From Druceiella hillmani (lineage: Eukaryota; Arthropoda; Insecta; Lepidoptera; Hepialidae): DNA of 64,000 bases. The stretch is taken from NCBI GenBank assembly GCA_039881145.1, contig JAYKKI010000006.1, forward strand, positions 12,342,001 through 12,406,000, given 5' to 3'. Below are positions 33,431-46,080 of this stretch, piece by piece. The position numbers and the translations under genes were made by a program. How positions within the stretch are numbered: the stretch's first letter is position 1; the number at the start of each line of letters is the position of its first letter. The notes beneath the pieces are model-generated. The model ran no database searches. It saw only the letters and a list, made by a program, of their open reading frames with translations, and was not told the origin of the DNA.

Positions 33431-34429
33431 TAATATTTGTAAATAGATTAATAGTATGCATGAGATATACTTACCTATAAACACGTATTATTTATTTATC
33501 AAATTTTATGCATAGTACATATGGCGGACTTATTGTTACATGAGCAATCTCTTCCAGTCAACCATATTGGTGTTGTAATTCAATCGGTAGATTGTACGAG
33601 ATTTTACAACGAAAATTCTTTATAATACATTAGACAAAAAAAATTAAAAATAATACAAAAGTATAAGTAATACTTACTATTGACATGATTTGGGATGGGA
33701 AAGACAGGAAAGGACAAGGTTTCAGGAGAGGCAGGACTTTTTCACTCGATCTTTGAAAATGTTTAGGGACATGATTTTCCTGATGTCAGGATCCAGGCGA
33801 TTCCAAATTTTTGCTTCTTAGACAGTGAAGGATTTTTCTTAAGTGGTAGAGGTACGTTTAGGAATAAGTAGGGTGGATAAACTTTCAGGTCATAGCCCAA
33901 GGCCGTGAGCAGACAAATCTTTAAATTTGCAAGTAAGATCATTTGGGCTCTGACAATTTTTTAATATATTAAAAAAAAGTGTAAGTATGTGAAGTTGGCG
34001 TCGATCACGGAGCTATTTGGAACGTACTAGGATGGCTTGAAAACTTTTAAGTTATATTAGTTTCCTGGTGGATGGGTACACAGAATGAAATTTCTAGAAA
34101 ACACCAATGTGAATCTTTCGCGGGAGCTATGAATTATATAAACGTTGCCTCACTTGCGGATAATTTTTAGAACAAACGATCCAGGGGCGAGATTCGGAGA
34201 TAAATTGTAATTTAGACGCAATAGTTTATTATAGAATCAGCTATACTAATTGATATTTTATATGTGAAAAAGGAAATAATTGGAATTGACCAGGAGAGTA
34301 AAATTTTATGCTCCTGGTTGCTAGTAAAATTTATAATTTAAACGCTGATAGACCGGAGTTTGAACAATCCAGTAGTCCAGAACATTTTAGGGATTTTTTA
34401 AATAACACTAAAGAATCGAGTAGAAGAGG
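33431..34429. other. No gene seen
   Basis: No exon, RNA gene or tandem structure is supported in this kilobase. Confidence 0.4.
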
Positions 34430-34530
34430 GCAGACGCGAAAGTGAGGGAAACAGCACGATGCGCACGCGCAGCGACGAGCACACGGTAATGTATGCACGC
34501 CGCGGTAGACGGCGACCGTGGGCGATCTGT
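34430..34530. other. Small GC-rich island
   Basis: 'gatgcgcacgcgcagcgacg' and 'cacgccgcggtagacggcga' make a CpG-rich patch of about 100 bp. Frames are open on both strands through it. No protein is recognised. Confidence 0.45.
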
Positions 34531-35502
34531 ATGCATAACGGCATTTCTGCCTTATCAACTTCAGTAGACTGGCTATGCACAGTCATTATGATTTGTACGT
34601 TTAGTTTTGGAAGTTTTTATTCGGTACTTCAGTTGGATAGATGTAATAGGACTTCCCTTAAAATTAGTTTTATGACATACGTCACGAAAATCTAATTTAA
34701 GATAGAAATTGGTATAACGATTGATTTACTCCTGTCAGATATTCAAGAAATGATAACGGTGTCTATATTTAATTAAGTAATAATTCAGTACTACCATTTT
34801 TAATTTTTGAGGTAAGTTATTCGTTCTTCGTTAAGAGTATTATACTTTCGAAAATAAATAAAATCTTAAGTAGATAATCTTAAGAACTGGCATGTAAACA
34901 TTTAAGGGATAGTATCTCTATTAAAGAATTTACAAATATTAAATTTACTTTTCGCTTTGTAAATATATTGTCTAGTTATCTTTTGCAGATGATTTAAAAA
35001 TGTCTATTACCTAGGATAATCACTATAGTTTTACTATAATCTTCTGGTCAGACGTGTCAAACCTTTTTTGTGAATTTTATTTCATTTGGTTCGGAAATGG
35101 GGGGGGGGGATCTAATTTTTTGCACATTTTGGTGCGTATTTCTGAGGATACGCACTTTTTGAGTTCCTTGTAACTAGTTCTTTCAAACATCACACTCTAC
35201 ACGATATATACAACTAAATACATTTTTGAGTACTTAATTTGCCCTTTCTAGAATTACCATGTAAATATTTTAAAGTGTTATCTACTACCTGTTATTAAAA
35301 TATGCGGGTTGATATGACGTTATTGTGCCGAGTTTCAACTTTCTTTCTTGTAATCTTTCACAAAAACTATAACTATGACTATATCAAAAAGTATGAGATT
35401 TGGAAACATCGCTATAGGTATCGAAAGATAAATTTTAAGTAAATTTCTAAAATTCTGTGAAAAAAATAGTTTTAGAATTCGTTATTATATATTAAAAAAA
35501 AA
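34531..35502. other. No gene seen
   Basis: AT-rich. A run of G at 35099-35109 and an imperfect hairpin ('tgcgtatttctgaggatacgca', given here as arms 'tgcgtat' and 'atacgca' near 35131-35152) are the only notable details. Confidence 0.4.
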
Positions 35503-36120
35503 TTGTGAGTACACATGTACGCGCGTTAAAAGTTATGCTTCTTAGGCTTAATACAAAAATAACTTTATTTAGCACGTAAATAATTATTGGTAATAAAATA
35601 ATAATTAAATAATAATTATTTTTAAAATTGTATTTTATTTTTTTTAGTTAAATTAATCAAATTAAATTTAATTATTTCAAAAATTTAGTGAATTGTCAAA
35701 TTCACTAAATCCAAATAAAGTTTAATTAATAATGAAAGTGAATATGCTGAAAATTTATTGTAATTTATTAATTGTAAGTATTTAATAAATGAAAAAGTAA
35801 TCATTTATAATTTATAATACAAATAAATACATAGTGAAACTTAATCTCACTTGGAGAAATACACTTAAAATATATTTTAAAAAGCTTATAAGCACTATTT
35901 CTATCACATATATTCACAATAAATATTTTTTTTATTATATGGATCATTATTAAACTTTAAAAATATTATTTAAAAGCACAAATGTAACCTAGATTTCTAT
36001 CAATATAAAACACGTGTTGGGTATTTACAAATACCTCACTAACTAGTATGAATATAGTATAAGTCTCTACACGCATGTAAATATATGTTTAGTGAGCAAC
36101 TTCACTTCACTAACTTGAGC
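35503..36120 (+). mobile_element. Family C element, copy 2 (3' end lost)
   Basis: It starts 'gtgagtacacatgtacgcgc' and 'gttatgcttcttaggcttaa', and shares 'acacttaaaatatattttaa', 'aaagcttataagcactattt' and 'gtatttacaaatacctcact' with the copy at 62776-63470. The copy stops around 'agtgagcaacttcac', just before a truncated family A element. Confidence 0.7.
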
Positions 36121-36130
36121 AATTCTTTGC

Positions 36131-36344
36131 TGTGAGGTTATTTTTAATATTGCACATTATATTCTACGAGAGGAAAAGAGACAGGGATATACCCAACTCT
36201 ATCTGTATCTTCAAATTTAGAAGCCTACAACCGGCTTATTTTTCAATCAATTTTTGAATTTTTTTCAAGACTGGTTTTTAATTAACTTATATTTCACAAT
36301 ATTGTACGAAAAATATCAAAATTTAGAATGAGCCAAGTACTGTA
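36131..36344 (-). mobile_element. Family A element, copy 4 (truncated, minus)
   Basis: Reverse-oriented copy that begins at 'tgtgaggttatttttaatat' and ends 'agaatgagccaagtactgta'. About 140 bp of the right part of the element is missing. The AP-1-like block is mutated (TGAGCCA). Confidence 0.8.
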
Positions 36345-37867
36345 TTTAGGCAAAAATAGTACTGCTTGAGACATAAAAACACAAAATTTTAATAATGCCT
36401 TTTTTTATATAAATATATTGATGACGATTTTAAACCTCTTTTATAATTAAATGTTTTGTTTTAATTCAAGGTTTTGGGAATACCGTGCCGAAAGATTTAA
36501 ATAGTTCTTTCGAATATGTGGTCCAGATTATCGTCTGAATTGTCGAAATCCGTTCACACCTAAGAGACACGTTCCATAGAAAGAGCAAACAAACTACATT
36601 GGTTTGAGGAGGACGGCTGCGTGATTTGTTCAGACGTATACTTGCGTTTTTTTTTGTGAGGAGATAATAAAATCTGCTAGTTTTAAATGAAGCTGTTTAC
36701 TGTGTATATGTATGGGCAGCTTATGTTCACCGTGGGCTAATAGCCTGTTCGCTGCAGGTTAACATATATGTGTGTGCGTGTGTTTGTGTGTGTAACCCGC
36801 GTTCGTTGCCCTTACCGCCTAACATGGTTTTATAGGATTATAATGATGTTTTTTTATATATAATGTTACGTGACCTTGTTTTGTAAGCCAACGCGAACAT
36901 ACTCAATTCAAGGACCATGATCTCTCCAGAGTGTTGGTGGTAAAACATATATTATTGTGAGTATTATTTAAGACTTCAAAAATTTCTGTTTTATATAGAT
37001 GTAAACATACAGTCACTGTATTAATAAACAATTCTTGGCCAATTAATCATAACCAATCTATGCGAAAGATTTGACGAAAGAATTGTAGCAAAAGTGTACT
37101 TGAAATTTCCAAAAAAAGTAGAAAAATTCAGGAATACAAGTGTAGGAAATTTGAAAACAAATACATATGGTCAATAATAGGATTGTTTAAATGACGTTTA
37201 AACTTTATAACGGAAATATATGTTTTATGTAGGGCTACAGAATTTTTTAAGCGCCCTGAAGTTTGAGCAAAATATAATTTTGCTTAAAAATTTAAGTTTT
37301 TTAAGTTTATTTAATAACACGCCATTATTGTACACTTGATGTATTTGTTGTGCCCCATGGTTATATATATTAATCCATATATTATAAAATATTTTGCCCA
37401 CTTTAACGGGTTGATGGTTGTTACCGATGATGTCATAATAAATAAATACGTCATCAGTGCTCTAAAAGTACCTACCAGAGTATGAGCCATTTGTTTCGTC
37501 ATCATGTAGTGTCATCGGTTGTCGTTTGTTCGAATTAGTTACCATTTTCAGTCTTCTTATCCATATGCTGACGTTATTTCCCTCCTACGTGGGAATAGGA
37601 AGTGGTACTAGTAAAACGCAGTAAAACACCGACAAAATTCGTATTACTGGCGATTACGTATTAATCGGTATATTCGAACAACATTAAGTCACTAGTGTTA
37701 ATATTTTTAATTATGGCTACTGAAGATAAGTAATTACAGGATACATAATGAATACTATCAATTAGCGGGCTCTAAGATTACAACGGCGAAAACCGGTTAT
37801 GATAAAGAAAGTAGGAAAACAAATTGTGTTAATACGTTTCCTATTGATTTTATCAAAATATACCTAT
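36345..37867. other. No gene seen
   Basis: A short GT-rich run lies at about 36767-36792. No exon, RNA gene or element is supported in the rest. Confidence 0.4.
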
Positions 37868-37930
37868 AATGAACTATATTAATAACAATGAATTATATTA
37901 ATAACAATGAACTATCTTAATAACAATGAA
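37868..37930 (+). repeat. Tandem array, 19-bp unit x 3.3
   Basis: 'aatgaactatattaataac' and two close variants at 37868, 37887 and 37906 are followed by a partial unit running into the hairpin at 37931. Confidence 0.9.
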
Positions 37931-37994
37931 CGAACTAAACATTTAAATTATTCTCCAAGACTATTCTTGGATAATAATTTAAATGTTTAGTTCG
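37931..37994. other. Near-perfect AT-rich hairpin (29-bp arms)
   Basis: The left arm starts 'cgaactaaacatttaaatta' and the right arm ends 'taatttaaatgtttagttcg'. The arms are 29 bp each with one mismatch (at the 'ctcc'/'ggat' position) and a 6-base loop, 'actatt'. The size of the fold, about 64 nt, is in the range of animal microRNA precursors. It could equally be a palindromic insertion or a footprint of replication slippage. Confidence 0.75.
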
Positions 37995-38647
37995 CAAAAT
38001 ATCCACTAGATCCACGCAAGTCGTACGGTCAGCTATGTCATCATATGATGCGTGAGTGAACAAGTAACTAAGTTAATGTCATTATAAGATGACATCAACG
38101 GTGGAACTGTTGTTTATAGGTTTGTTTTTTTTGTATTTTTGTCTATAGTTACCTTAAATTTTCGAGATTACCGCTAAAAGCTCCTTTTAAATTGTTTAGT
38201 TTGAAAGTCCATCACAATACATTTTGATGAAATAATATCCCAATTGAGGGAAATAACATCACTTAATTAGGACGAGCTTAATATTACATATTAAGTCTGA
38301 TTTTGATGAAAATATGTTATTTTCTCGTCTTTGTTTATATTTTGTATTTTAAAAATCTTTCGTTCATATCCTACATAAAGTGTTTAGTTAAAATAATCTA
38401 TAGGAGACCAGAATCATGAGATCGGAATGTATTTTTTTCTAATAAGTAAAATGTTTAAAAAAAAAATACGTGTTTCATATTTCTTTTTTAATCTATTCTA
38501 AACAATACTGTTATTATCTGATAATCTTTAAAAAACACCCGAAAAAATATGTTAATCCCTTAAAAAATGGGTAAGATTTTTTTATTTTATATTGTTTTAA
38601 AGAAAATTTATATTTATAATGTTAATAATTTTAGACGGAAAATTCTT
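37995..38647. other. No gene seen
   Basis: AT-rich sequence without a supported feature. Confidence 0.4.
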
Positions 38648-39000
38648 ACGGTAGTTGACTCATTCTAAATTTTTATATTTTTCGTACAATATTGTGAAAT
38701 ATAAGTTAATTAAAAACCAGTCTCAAAAAAATTCAAAAATTGATTGAAAAATAAGCCAGTTATAGGCTTCTAAATTTGAAGATACGGATAGAGTCTGGTA
38801 TATCCCTGTCTCTTTTCCTCTTGTTCTCTTGTAGAATATAATGTGCAATATTAAAAACGATCTCATAACATAGTATTGCCGTCCTTGTCTAAAGGTTAAA
38901 TTTAAACTTTTATAACTATAAAAAAAATTTCACTCTTCACAGCTTGTACCTTGAAATTATGATAAATGAAATAAAAAAAAATTAGTCAAATACTCAATTG
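38648..39000 (+). mobile_element. Family A element, copy 5 (full length)
   Basis: It starts 'acggtagttgactcattcta' and ends 'tagtcaaatactcaattg'. An intact TGACTCA lies at 38656-38662. It has a small internal duplication, 'tcctcttgttctcttgtaga', and a gap near the right side. Confidence 0.85.
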
Positions 39001-39239
39001 TAATCATGTTTCGATTATAATTTTAATATAATAGCTTGATGATATGCGTTTAAGTAGTTCTTTATAGTTCTAAATTGCTAGCCAAAACCCTATTGTATTT
39101 CGTTTTATTCCCTTATAGCTAATAAGTGTCCTGACCCCCGTTTATGTAGCATCAAATTAATGGCATACGTTATCAGAGATACATAGATATTGTACCTTTC
39201 ATAGAGGATTAAATTCATTATATTTTCATTAAATATAGC

Positions 39240-39600
39240 CCGAGCCAATTATGCTGAACTACGACACGGACGACGCCAGACAATTTACGAATAAAACAAT
39301 TCCCAGGGACATAACGTGAATACGGTTATCGCTACTCATCGTCCGACTCCATGGCGCTCTTCCTCCATTTCCATAAATCGGTCATTACTCGCCGAGGGCG
39401 CTATAAATCCGACGTCACGTTTAAGAATTGGGGTGTTAACGGTTGGGCAAGCACTGGTATGCGTTAATGTTGTTTACTGCCACGTTCAAGACGATTTGAC
39501 ATCAACTGTCGTGTCTTTACCCGCATTTGTACGTGGCAATGGGCGTGGAGATTCAAGTCTAACTAACTTAATGTATGGATATATGTATATATACATATAT
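39240..39600 (+). other. GC-richer unique segment with TATA- and CRE-like motifs
   Basis: A moderately GC-rich segment holds 'gctataaatcc' (39400-39410), next to 'gacgtcac' (39411-39418). A frame of about 98 codons from a GTG crosses it, but it ends in microsatellite-like sequence and shows no protein feature I know. The segment is not similar to any repeat here, so it may be a conserved non-coding element or promoter. Confidence 0.35.
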
Positions 39601-39856
39601 ACAGACGTCTAGGTTTATGTGTATATAGTGATGTTGGATGAAGTCTTTATCATACGTAAGATAAAATTAGTGGAATCAGTTCGGGTCTTAAAATAGTTCT
39701 TGGTTGGTGTATGTATTTGCTTCTAAACTTTATATCCAAAAGTATTTACGCAAAATATTTACAAAACTCAAGGTAACAGGATTTTGGTACTCTGTCTGTT
39801 ATAAATATTTTTATATATTTGCGATTTTAATGTACATTAATAAGTATTTAAAAAAT

Positions 39857-39863
39857 CTATATA

Positions 39864-39914
<51 letters not shown>
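39857..39914. repeat. (AT)n microsatellite
   Basis: AT dinucleotide run with one 'tg' interruption near the start. Confidence 0.97.
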
Positions 39915-39917
<3 letters not shown>

Positions 39918-40527
39918 TTTCGAACTATATATTCATTTGTTAACACCACTAAAGATATATTGTTAATTTTAGAAAGGCATCCATTTCGATATTGATTGCA
40001 AGATATTATTGGTTTGGTGCAAGTTTTGTTACTTGATTGGTTCATTTTGGATTACTACTGCTTGATAGTGACGTATTATTTTTGATTATCGATTTCTACG
40101 TCTAGAATGTTACTCGATAATAAGGAGTATCGATATAATTATGTCAGTGATGTAAAGGTCTAGTCTTTTCTTGTAAAAGCAATCTGGCAACGAAATAGTT
40201 ATAATGTAACGCACAACGTTTGCGCAAAGACATAAAGGTTCTCGAATAATACTAATTCTATAAGTTTGATTTGTTTGGTTTTTAGGATTTGGCGGATAGG
40301 TATAAATAATTAATAAACATGCTAATAAAGGTAATGTATTAATGGCGCTAGCCCTTGAAACTCGCCCCTCTCCCACGAGAGAGAGTGCGGTGATATAAAT
40401 AGATAAATATAATTGATTTATATCAAGTAATATAATCTACGAAGTAAAACAACGCGGGAGTAGTTCCACCCCATTAACCCCTAGTGGACTCGTCAAACAG
40501 CATGTCCTAAAAAGGCTAATGTATCGA
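39915..40527. other. No gene seen
   Basis: No supported feature. There is a short GA-type run, 'cacgagagagagtg', at about 40374. Confidence 0.4.
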
Positions 40528-40690
40528 ATTGACCTGTCGCATACGCAGGGCGCGCCCGGGGCGCGGTCACCGTGACACAGTTGCCCCGTATGAAGCATCA
40601 GCACGCGAAGGGCTAAGCACTGCCTCGGTGCTAGAGCTTATACCGCTATTAGAGCCTGGGGTTGCCACCGGATGTATTATTAATGTCGAC
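40528..40690. other. GC-rich island
   Basis: 'cagggcgcgcccggggcgcg' at 40547-40566 is among the most GC-rich strings in the window. It is followed by 'gcactgcctcggtgctagag', a short imperfect palindrome. No coding or RNA gene identity was recognised. Confidence 0.5.
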
Positions 40691-40879
40691 ATAATACAAT
40701 ATCATGCTATTTTGTCCTGTATACTTCCTTGAGTTTTTAGATTGTGATCGATGATGTCATGTCTGTGAGCGAGGATAATCATAGATGTGGTTGTTAACTG
40801 ACTTCAAACACGAGTGGAATTTGCAATACGGGTTCCGTACACATTTAGGCATTTATAAACATTTAATGGTACATACATA

Positions 40880-41335
40880 ACATTTACAAAATCTTATTTT
40901 TTAGAACGAAAATATGTTGCCTACTGTACCTTTCACAGGCATATATTTAAAAAAAATTATGTGATATAACTATGATTAACTATGATTTTCGGATTTTTTT
41001 CTTACTTGTGCTATGAGACCTTGCTTCTTGCTCAATTTCATGATTCTAGGTCAACGGGAAGTAGCCTATAATTTTGATTCATTTCAGAGTCGAAATATAC
41101 GGCATAAATGATCGTATTTTTAGGTTTCTTATTGATTGCATTGACTTTATTTTTACAGCTGCAAGGGACCGTAGATCGAAGTATTTGATATTAATTTCAA
41201 CTTAATACCGCCACGCTTTCCTGAGAAAAAGGGTCTTGGCAAGCAGACATACAGACAGACGGACAACGATGTAATTCTATAACGGTTGTTTTAGTTCTTT
41301 TGGGGTATGGAACTCTAATGAAACTTTTAAATAGA
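40880..41335 (+). repeat. Lepidopteran repeat, variant with 'cctgagaaaaagggtctt'
   Basis: 'gctgcaagggaccgtagatc', 'gaagtatttgatattaattt', 'cgctttcctgagaaaaaggg' and 'gacagacggacaacgatgta' appear in the order usual for a common lepidopteran repeat. It ends 'cttttggggtatggaactct'. Non-coding. Confidence 0.7.
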
Positions 41336-42300
41336 AAGAAAATGAAAAAGGAAGCCCCATAAAAGTTTTATGTAAATCCTTAATCAGACAAATGAGAATT
41401 CTTGTATATTATTTATGAAAAGTCAGGTTATTTTTCATACTAGTTTTTAATTGTTATTTCTATGACACTTTGAATCAGCAGTATAAAACGAAGTGCATAT
41501 TGTGTTTTATCGTAAACTCTGTACACTGATGTAACATAATAATCCATGAAAATCACAAGACCGACAAGGTCTTCGGAACAGTCATATAAAATTAGAAAGG
41601 AGTGAAAAAGACATTCATTTTGACAACAAAAGAACGAATGTCAGTGTCAGTTGACAGTTTATTTTTAATTTATTTAAGCAATGGCTACAAATTAAAAAAA
41701 AACAGTCAGTATTGATCCTTTCTTGTAACAGTTTCTAACAATGTTATTATGTATTTCTTTACATTTTTATTGTATTTTTTTATTGATAATTTTTGATAAG
41801 TTATAAATGTAATAGTCGCTGTCACGATACGTTTTTTTGTGTTGTGTTATGGTTTCCAATTTTATTTTATTTTTTGCTCTTATGTTCTAAAAAATACCAG
41901 CTTTTTTTAAAAAATATATTCTATTTCTGTAACGTGAGGCCCTTTTCAGCAGTATCTTTTGTGTCACTCACAAAGATTCAGACTTTGTCACGGTTTGTCG
42001 ACTTTATACAAAGACTCTGTGTCTTTTTCATGCATTAGTACGAAAACGCTGTAGGTCGCAATATTCGATGAATTCACCTGATTTTTTTATTCTCTTTGAA
42101 TACTGCGGAACTCTACCAGCCTTATTACCAGCATTTATTTAACACACGACTCACTTGTACAGATTACCTGTGCCAAATCAGTTTTCATGCGAATATTGTT
42201 CGAGCAACTGATTTATTGTAAAAGAATAATTAACGATTACTTATTACCAGCTTGTGCCCTGCCTACATGGATTTTAGCTTAAAGAAAAACACCGAGTTTC
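41336..42300. other. No gene seen
   Basis: AT-rich. The 81-codon frame at 41793-42038 is T-rich and low in information. Confidence 0.4.
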
Positions 42301-42460
42301 ATCCTAATATAATTATGCTATTTATTGGATTGAAAGTTAGCCTATGTGTTAATCCGCATCATGAACTATGCCTACACCAAGTTTCATAAAAGTCTAGCCA
42401 GTCGTTTAGGCCTGATTGAAGAACAGACATCTAACACATTTCTCATAATATTGGTACTAC
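42301..42460 (+). repeat. RTE-like/SINE 3' fragment
   Basis: 'gttagcctatgtgttaatcc', 'accaagtttcataaaagtct', 'agccagtcgtttaggcctga' and 'ttgaagaacagac' match the 3' region of the RTE-like elements and SINEs common in Lepidoptera. It lacks the final 'ataatattagtatgga'-type tail in clean form ('ataatattggtac' is present). Confidence 0.7.
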
Positions 42461-43289
42461 ATTCATGTCAAACCGTAGACAGGTGTTACATGTGGTACAG
42501 CTTATGGTTACTCAGCTACACGAAGTGTGAGCGTTCTTGGTAGTTATTTTTGGTAGGTAACAAACAAAAAATCTCTTAGATATTTATATACTAGTTATAT
42601 ATAATGATATACGGTGATAGTTATATACTAGTTGGGATTACTTTCTGCTGCTCGGTTTATAGAATTCTTGATGATAGTGAGATAAGTAGTGGACAATAGC
42701 CCACTTCTGTGAATTATTTCCATAATTGAATGAACTACTAATGAGGTATTTCGATAATCTCTTATAAAATTAGTAGCTGGAATGATCATCAGAAACGAAT
42801 GATTATTATTTACTAATTTACTGATAATGACAGTCAGTTCCAACTCGAAGTCAAGTATTATTTATTTAATCAAATCACATTCATGAGTTTGGTCCATTGG
42901 AGTATATCTTCTTATTTCACATGCTCATCCCATTTTGCTCTGCTTAGTCTTCTTATGTTGTAAGCGTGTACCCTATGAAACGTTTATTGTCATTCATTTG
43001 TTCGTCTCCGTAACTTACACCTAATAATTGTTAATGATCATAATTGAGATATCTAGAGATATTTCCGTAATCGAATTGTTACATTAGTATTGCCAGTGAG
43101 ATAAGTGATCAAAGGTTAACCATGCTTGTACTTTCTTCTAAATTGATCGACTTTTTACGTTGTATAGGGATGAAGTATGTGAGTACCTCATTTTTTTCTT
43201 AAGTAGTACAATATTCAAAACCCCATTTATATTCGATTAGCAGTTTTTATGTGACGCGACTGCAAACAAACAAATATAGTTAGACACTT
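42461..43289. other. No gene seen
   Basis: No supported feature. Confidence 0.4.
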
Positions 43290-43975
43290 TAAAAATGTTT
43301 AATTCTTTTATATTTATACTCCTAATTATTTTTTGACTTTCGAGCGACAGTAGGGATGATAATACTTTTCTTTGTAATTGGAAATAAAATTAATCGTAAA
43401 GTATTAATAAGCGTACAAAAATTCGCAAAAAAAACTCGTAAAAAAACGCGAAACTAAACATGTCTCATATGTGAACTGAGCCTAAACTGTTGGACTGATT
43501 TCGATGACATTTGATGTCGGAATGTTTTTCATAAATGTTTTTTTTTCATATTTTTTTATATTTATACCATCAATTATGTTTTTAATTCCGAGCAACAGTA
43601 GGGATGGGAATACTTTTTTTTGTAATTGCAAAAAAAAATAATCGTAAAGCATTAATAAGAGTACAAAAAGGCGAAAGTAAACATGTCTCATATGTGAACT
43701 GAACCTAAACTGTTGGACCGATTTCGATGACATTTGATGTCGGAGTGTTTTTCATAAATGTTTTTTTTTATAATTTTTTATATTTATACCCCTAATTATT
43801 TTTTTACTTTCGAGCGACAGTAGGGATGAGAATATTTTTCTTTGTAATTGCAAAAAAGTAATCGTAAAGCATTAATAAGAATACAAAAACGCGAAAATAA
43901 ACATGAACATAAACTTTTGGACCGATTTCGATGACATTTGATGTGGGAGTGATTTTCATAAATGTTTTCAGGTTT
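43290..43975 (+). repeat. Tandem array, ~225-245-bp unit x 3
   Basis: 'gagc.acagtagggatg' occurs at about 43344, 43589 and 43813, each followed by 'ttgtaattg', 'aatcgtaaag', 'attaataag' and 'gatttcgatgacatttgatg'. The units are diverged by many small indels in A and T runs, so this is an older array than the others. Confidence 0.9.
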
Positions 43976-45269
43976 TCTTTTTTGTTCTTCTAACTTTAAA
44001 ATTCTAGGTGAGGGTCATATAATAATAATTTTCGAACTATTTTCTTCAAACTTTCTTCTACATTATTAATATTTAAAAGGCAAAACCATTTTCTTCCAAC
44101 TTTTCACATCATTAGTATTTTGCAAGCCAAATAACGTGCCATAATTCATTAAAAAAAATTGATTAGGGTACATTTTCATACAAAATTGAAGCAGTTTCTG
44201 CGCTTTTTGCAGAGAGATTGAGGCACGACGGGGAAAGGGATGTGAGGGGCGTAAAGCGCTGCAATAATTAGTACTTTATGAGCCCAACAATACAAAATAT
44301 GAGCACAATAGTAAAATAAAATAATACAATTTTACTGCGACGTTACAAAAGACATGAATATAGATTAGCCTTTCGTGAGAAAGTAAATGAGGCGGCACAG
44401 CTTTACAGTTATTTTTATATCTATGATATAGATAAAAAAGTAATCTATATGATTATTTTTTTGAATGAAATTGAAGGTTTTTGCATACTGTATACAATGA
44501 ATTAGGGAATACGAACTTTACGCTTTATCATATACTATATTTTTATGTGTAAATATTATACATAGTTAAAATATCTATATATTAATATGTGAAGAGAAAA
44601 CTTTATACCCCTTTTCAGGCATATTGCGCGCACGGAGGAATGTGAGATTTGGCATAGTTAAAGTTTATATGGAAAAGGAGTGCAAAAAGATAAAATTTAT
44701 ATATAGTATGTGTTACAAATACATTAAATTATATATTACAAATATATTAAAATATTCATTGCCTACGTTCAACAATAATAGATTAATTTTTACGTTCATA
44801 CTATCAATGTCAAACACATAATAGTCTGTGGTCGAACAGTCGCACAGAGTAGAGACTGTCGCCAAAGAATTTTGAAATGTCAGATTTACTGAATGAGTTT
44901 CGAGCTGTCAATTTTGTGTGATTTCAAATATTACTTTTTCTGTCTGCGGAGTGTAGGTCAAGGCAAAAAAGTTTTTATTTTATATTTTGCGTAACAGACA
45001 TCTGTGTCTTTATATATTAGTGAAATGCAGCTTAATATATACCAATTGCAAAAGGAAATATTTTGTAGCATTAATCCGAATTGACTTACTTCTGTCAACC
45101 TTTTAGTGTTTGCATCAAAGTGAGTAGATAAGTACATTACGGTCAAATGTAGACTACTGGGCGACCACTAGTTTTAGTTAATACACTTGGGGAATTTATC
45201 TAGAGAGTTATTAATGAATTGTTAACCGACTAATACAGTCTCTTATATATAGATCTCACATCATTCTTA
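43976..45269. other. No gene seen
   Basis: A purine-rich patch, 'gaggcacgacggggaaaggg', lies at about 44220. Otherwise no supported feature. Confidence 0.4.
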
Positions 45270-45480
45270 TTTCAATTTCGGCCTGAAGTAATGTGGATCC
45301 TTTTGTGTGCGGTTCGAGAATTTAGAATCTAATTATCGTAACCGGCCTGAGCTGGTTGGAGCTAGAATCTAGCACGTCCTCAACGCTGCCTGCTGAACGT
45401 TTCGCGATAAGATTTATGGATGTTGCCTTTTACGGTGAGTAGTCGCAACGACCGTTTGTGCTACTTCGGTCAGGTGCAGT
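45270..45480 (+). other. GC-richer segment with ATG and donor-like site
   Basis: A unique, GC-richer segment ends in 'ATGGATGTTGCCTTTTACG', followed by 'gtgagtag' (donor-like GT at 45440). This would give a tiny first coding exon (M-D-V-A-F-Y) if real. There is no TATA box at a suitable distance and no other support. Confidence 0.2.
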
Positions 45481-45999
45481 GGTTAATGAAAGAGGCCGCT
45501 TGCCGCGTTGAATGGGTTCGGTTTACATTGTAGGCGGCTAGTTTTTATCGAGAGGATACGTTGGCATGTTAATTTATCATTCTTGCATTCAACTTGAATG
45601 TAAAGAAATAAGTAAGCTACATGCGAGGACGGTAGCGTACCATCTATGAGTGCTTTGGTCGAATAATAAATATTAGTTGTCCTCATTTTGTGGTTATGAG
45701 GAAAAGCCACAAATAAGATCAGCGAAGAAGCTCATTTTAGATCTCTCGTTTAACAAGATATATTACGGCTATATGTAGGAAGCAGTAATTTGCTCCCTAA
45801 ATTACAAATATCCTGTACTTGAAAAATACAGTAAATATTAAGAATGGTTGTATATAAATTTTTTTTGCAATTAATGAATAATTCAAATAAAACCATTTAA
45901 AAACCTCTGAAGAATATACTAAGCAATATATTCTCGTAGAGAGTAATAATGTTTACGTTATTAATAGAAATATATGTATATTTAAATGTTTCGACTTTT

Positions 46000-46080
46000 C
46001 TAAGTACCTAGTTGTTTACGGAACTCTCGCAGTGCGAGTTCTACTCGTACTTTCGTTCTGTTTCAACCATTTCCCACCCA
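46000..46080 (+). repeat. Lepidopteran repeat 3'-end fragment
   Basis: 'agtacctagttgtttacgga' and 'actctcgcagtgcgagttct' match the end seen at 20970-21010 and 62000-62045. Only the tail is present. Confidence 0.6.

Noticed and set aside
39316..39612. 98-codon frame, the longest in the window
   Set aside because: It starts at GTG, ends in TA-rich repeat and shows no domain, signal or codon pattern suggesting a real protein.
45416..45445. Tiny first coding exon ending in 'gtgagt'
   Set aside because: Only six codons and no promoter or acceptor support. Kept as a low-confidence note, not as a gene.
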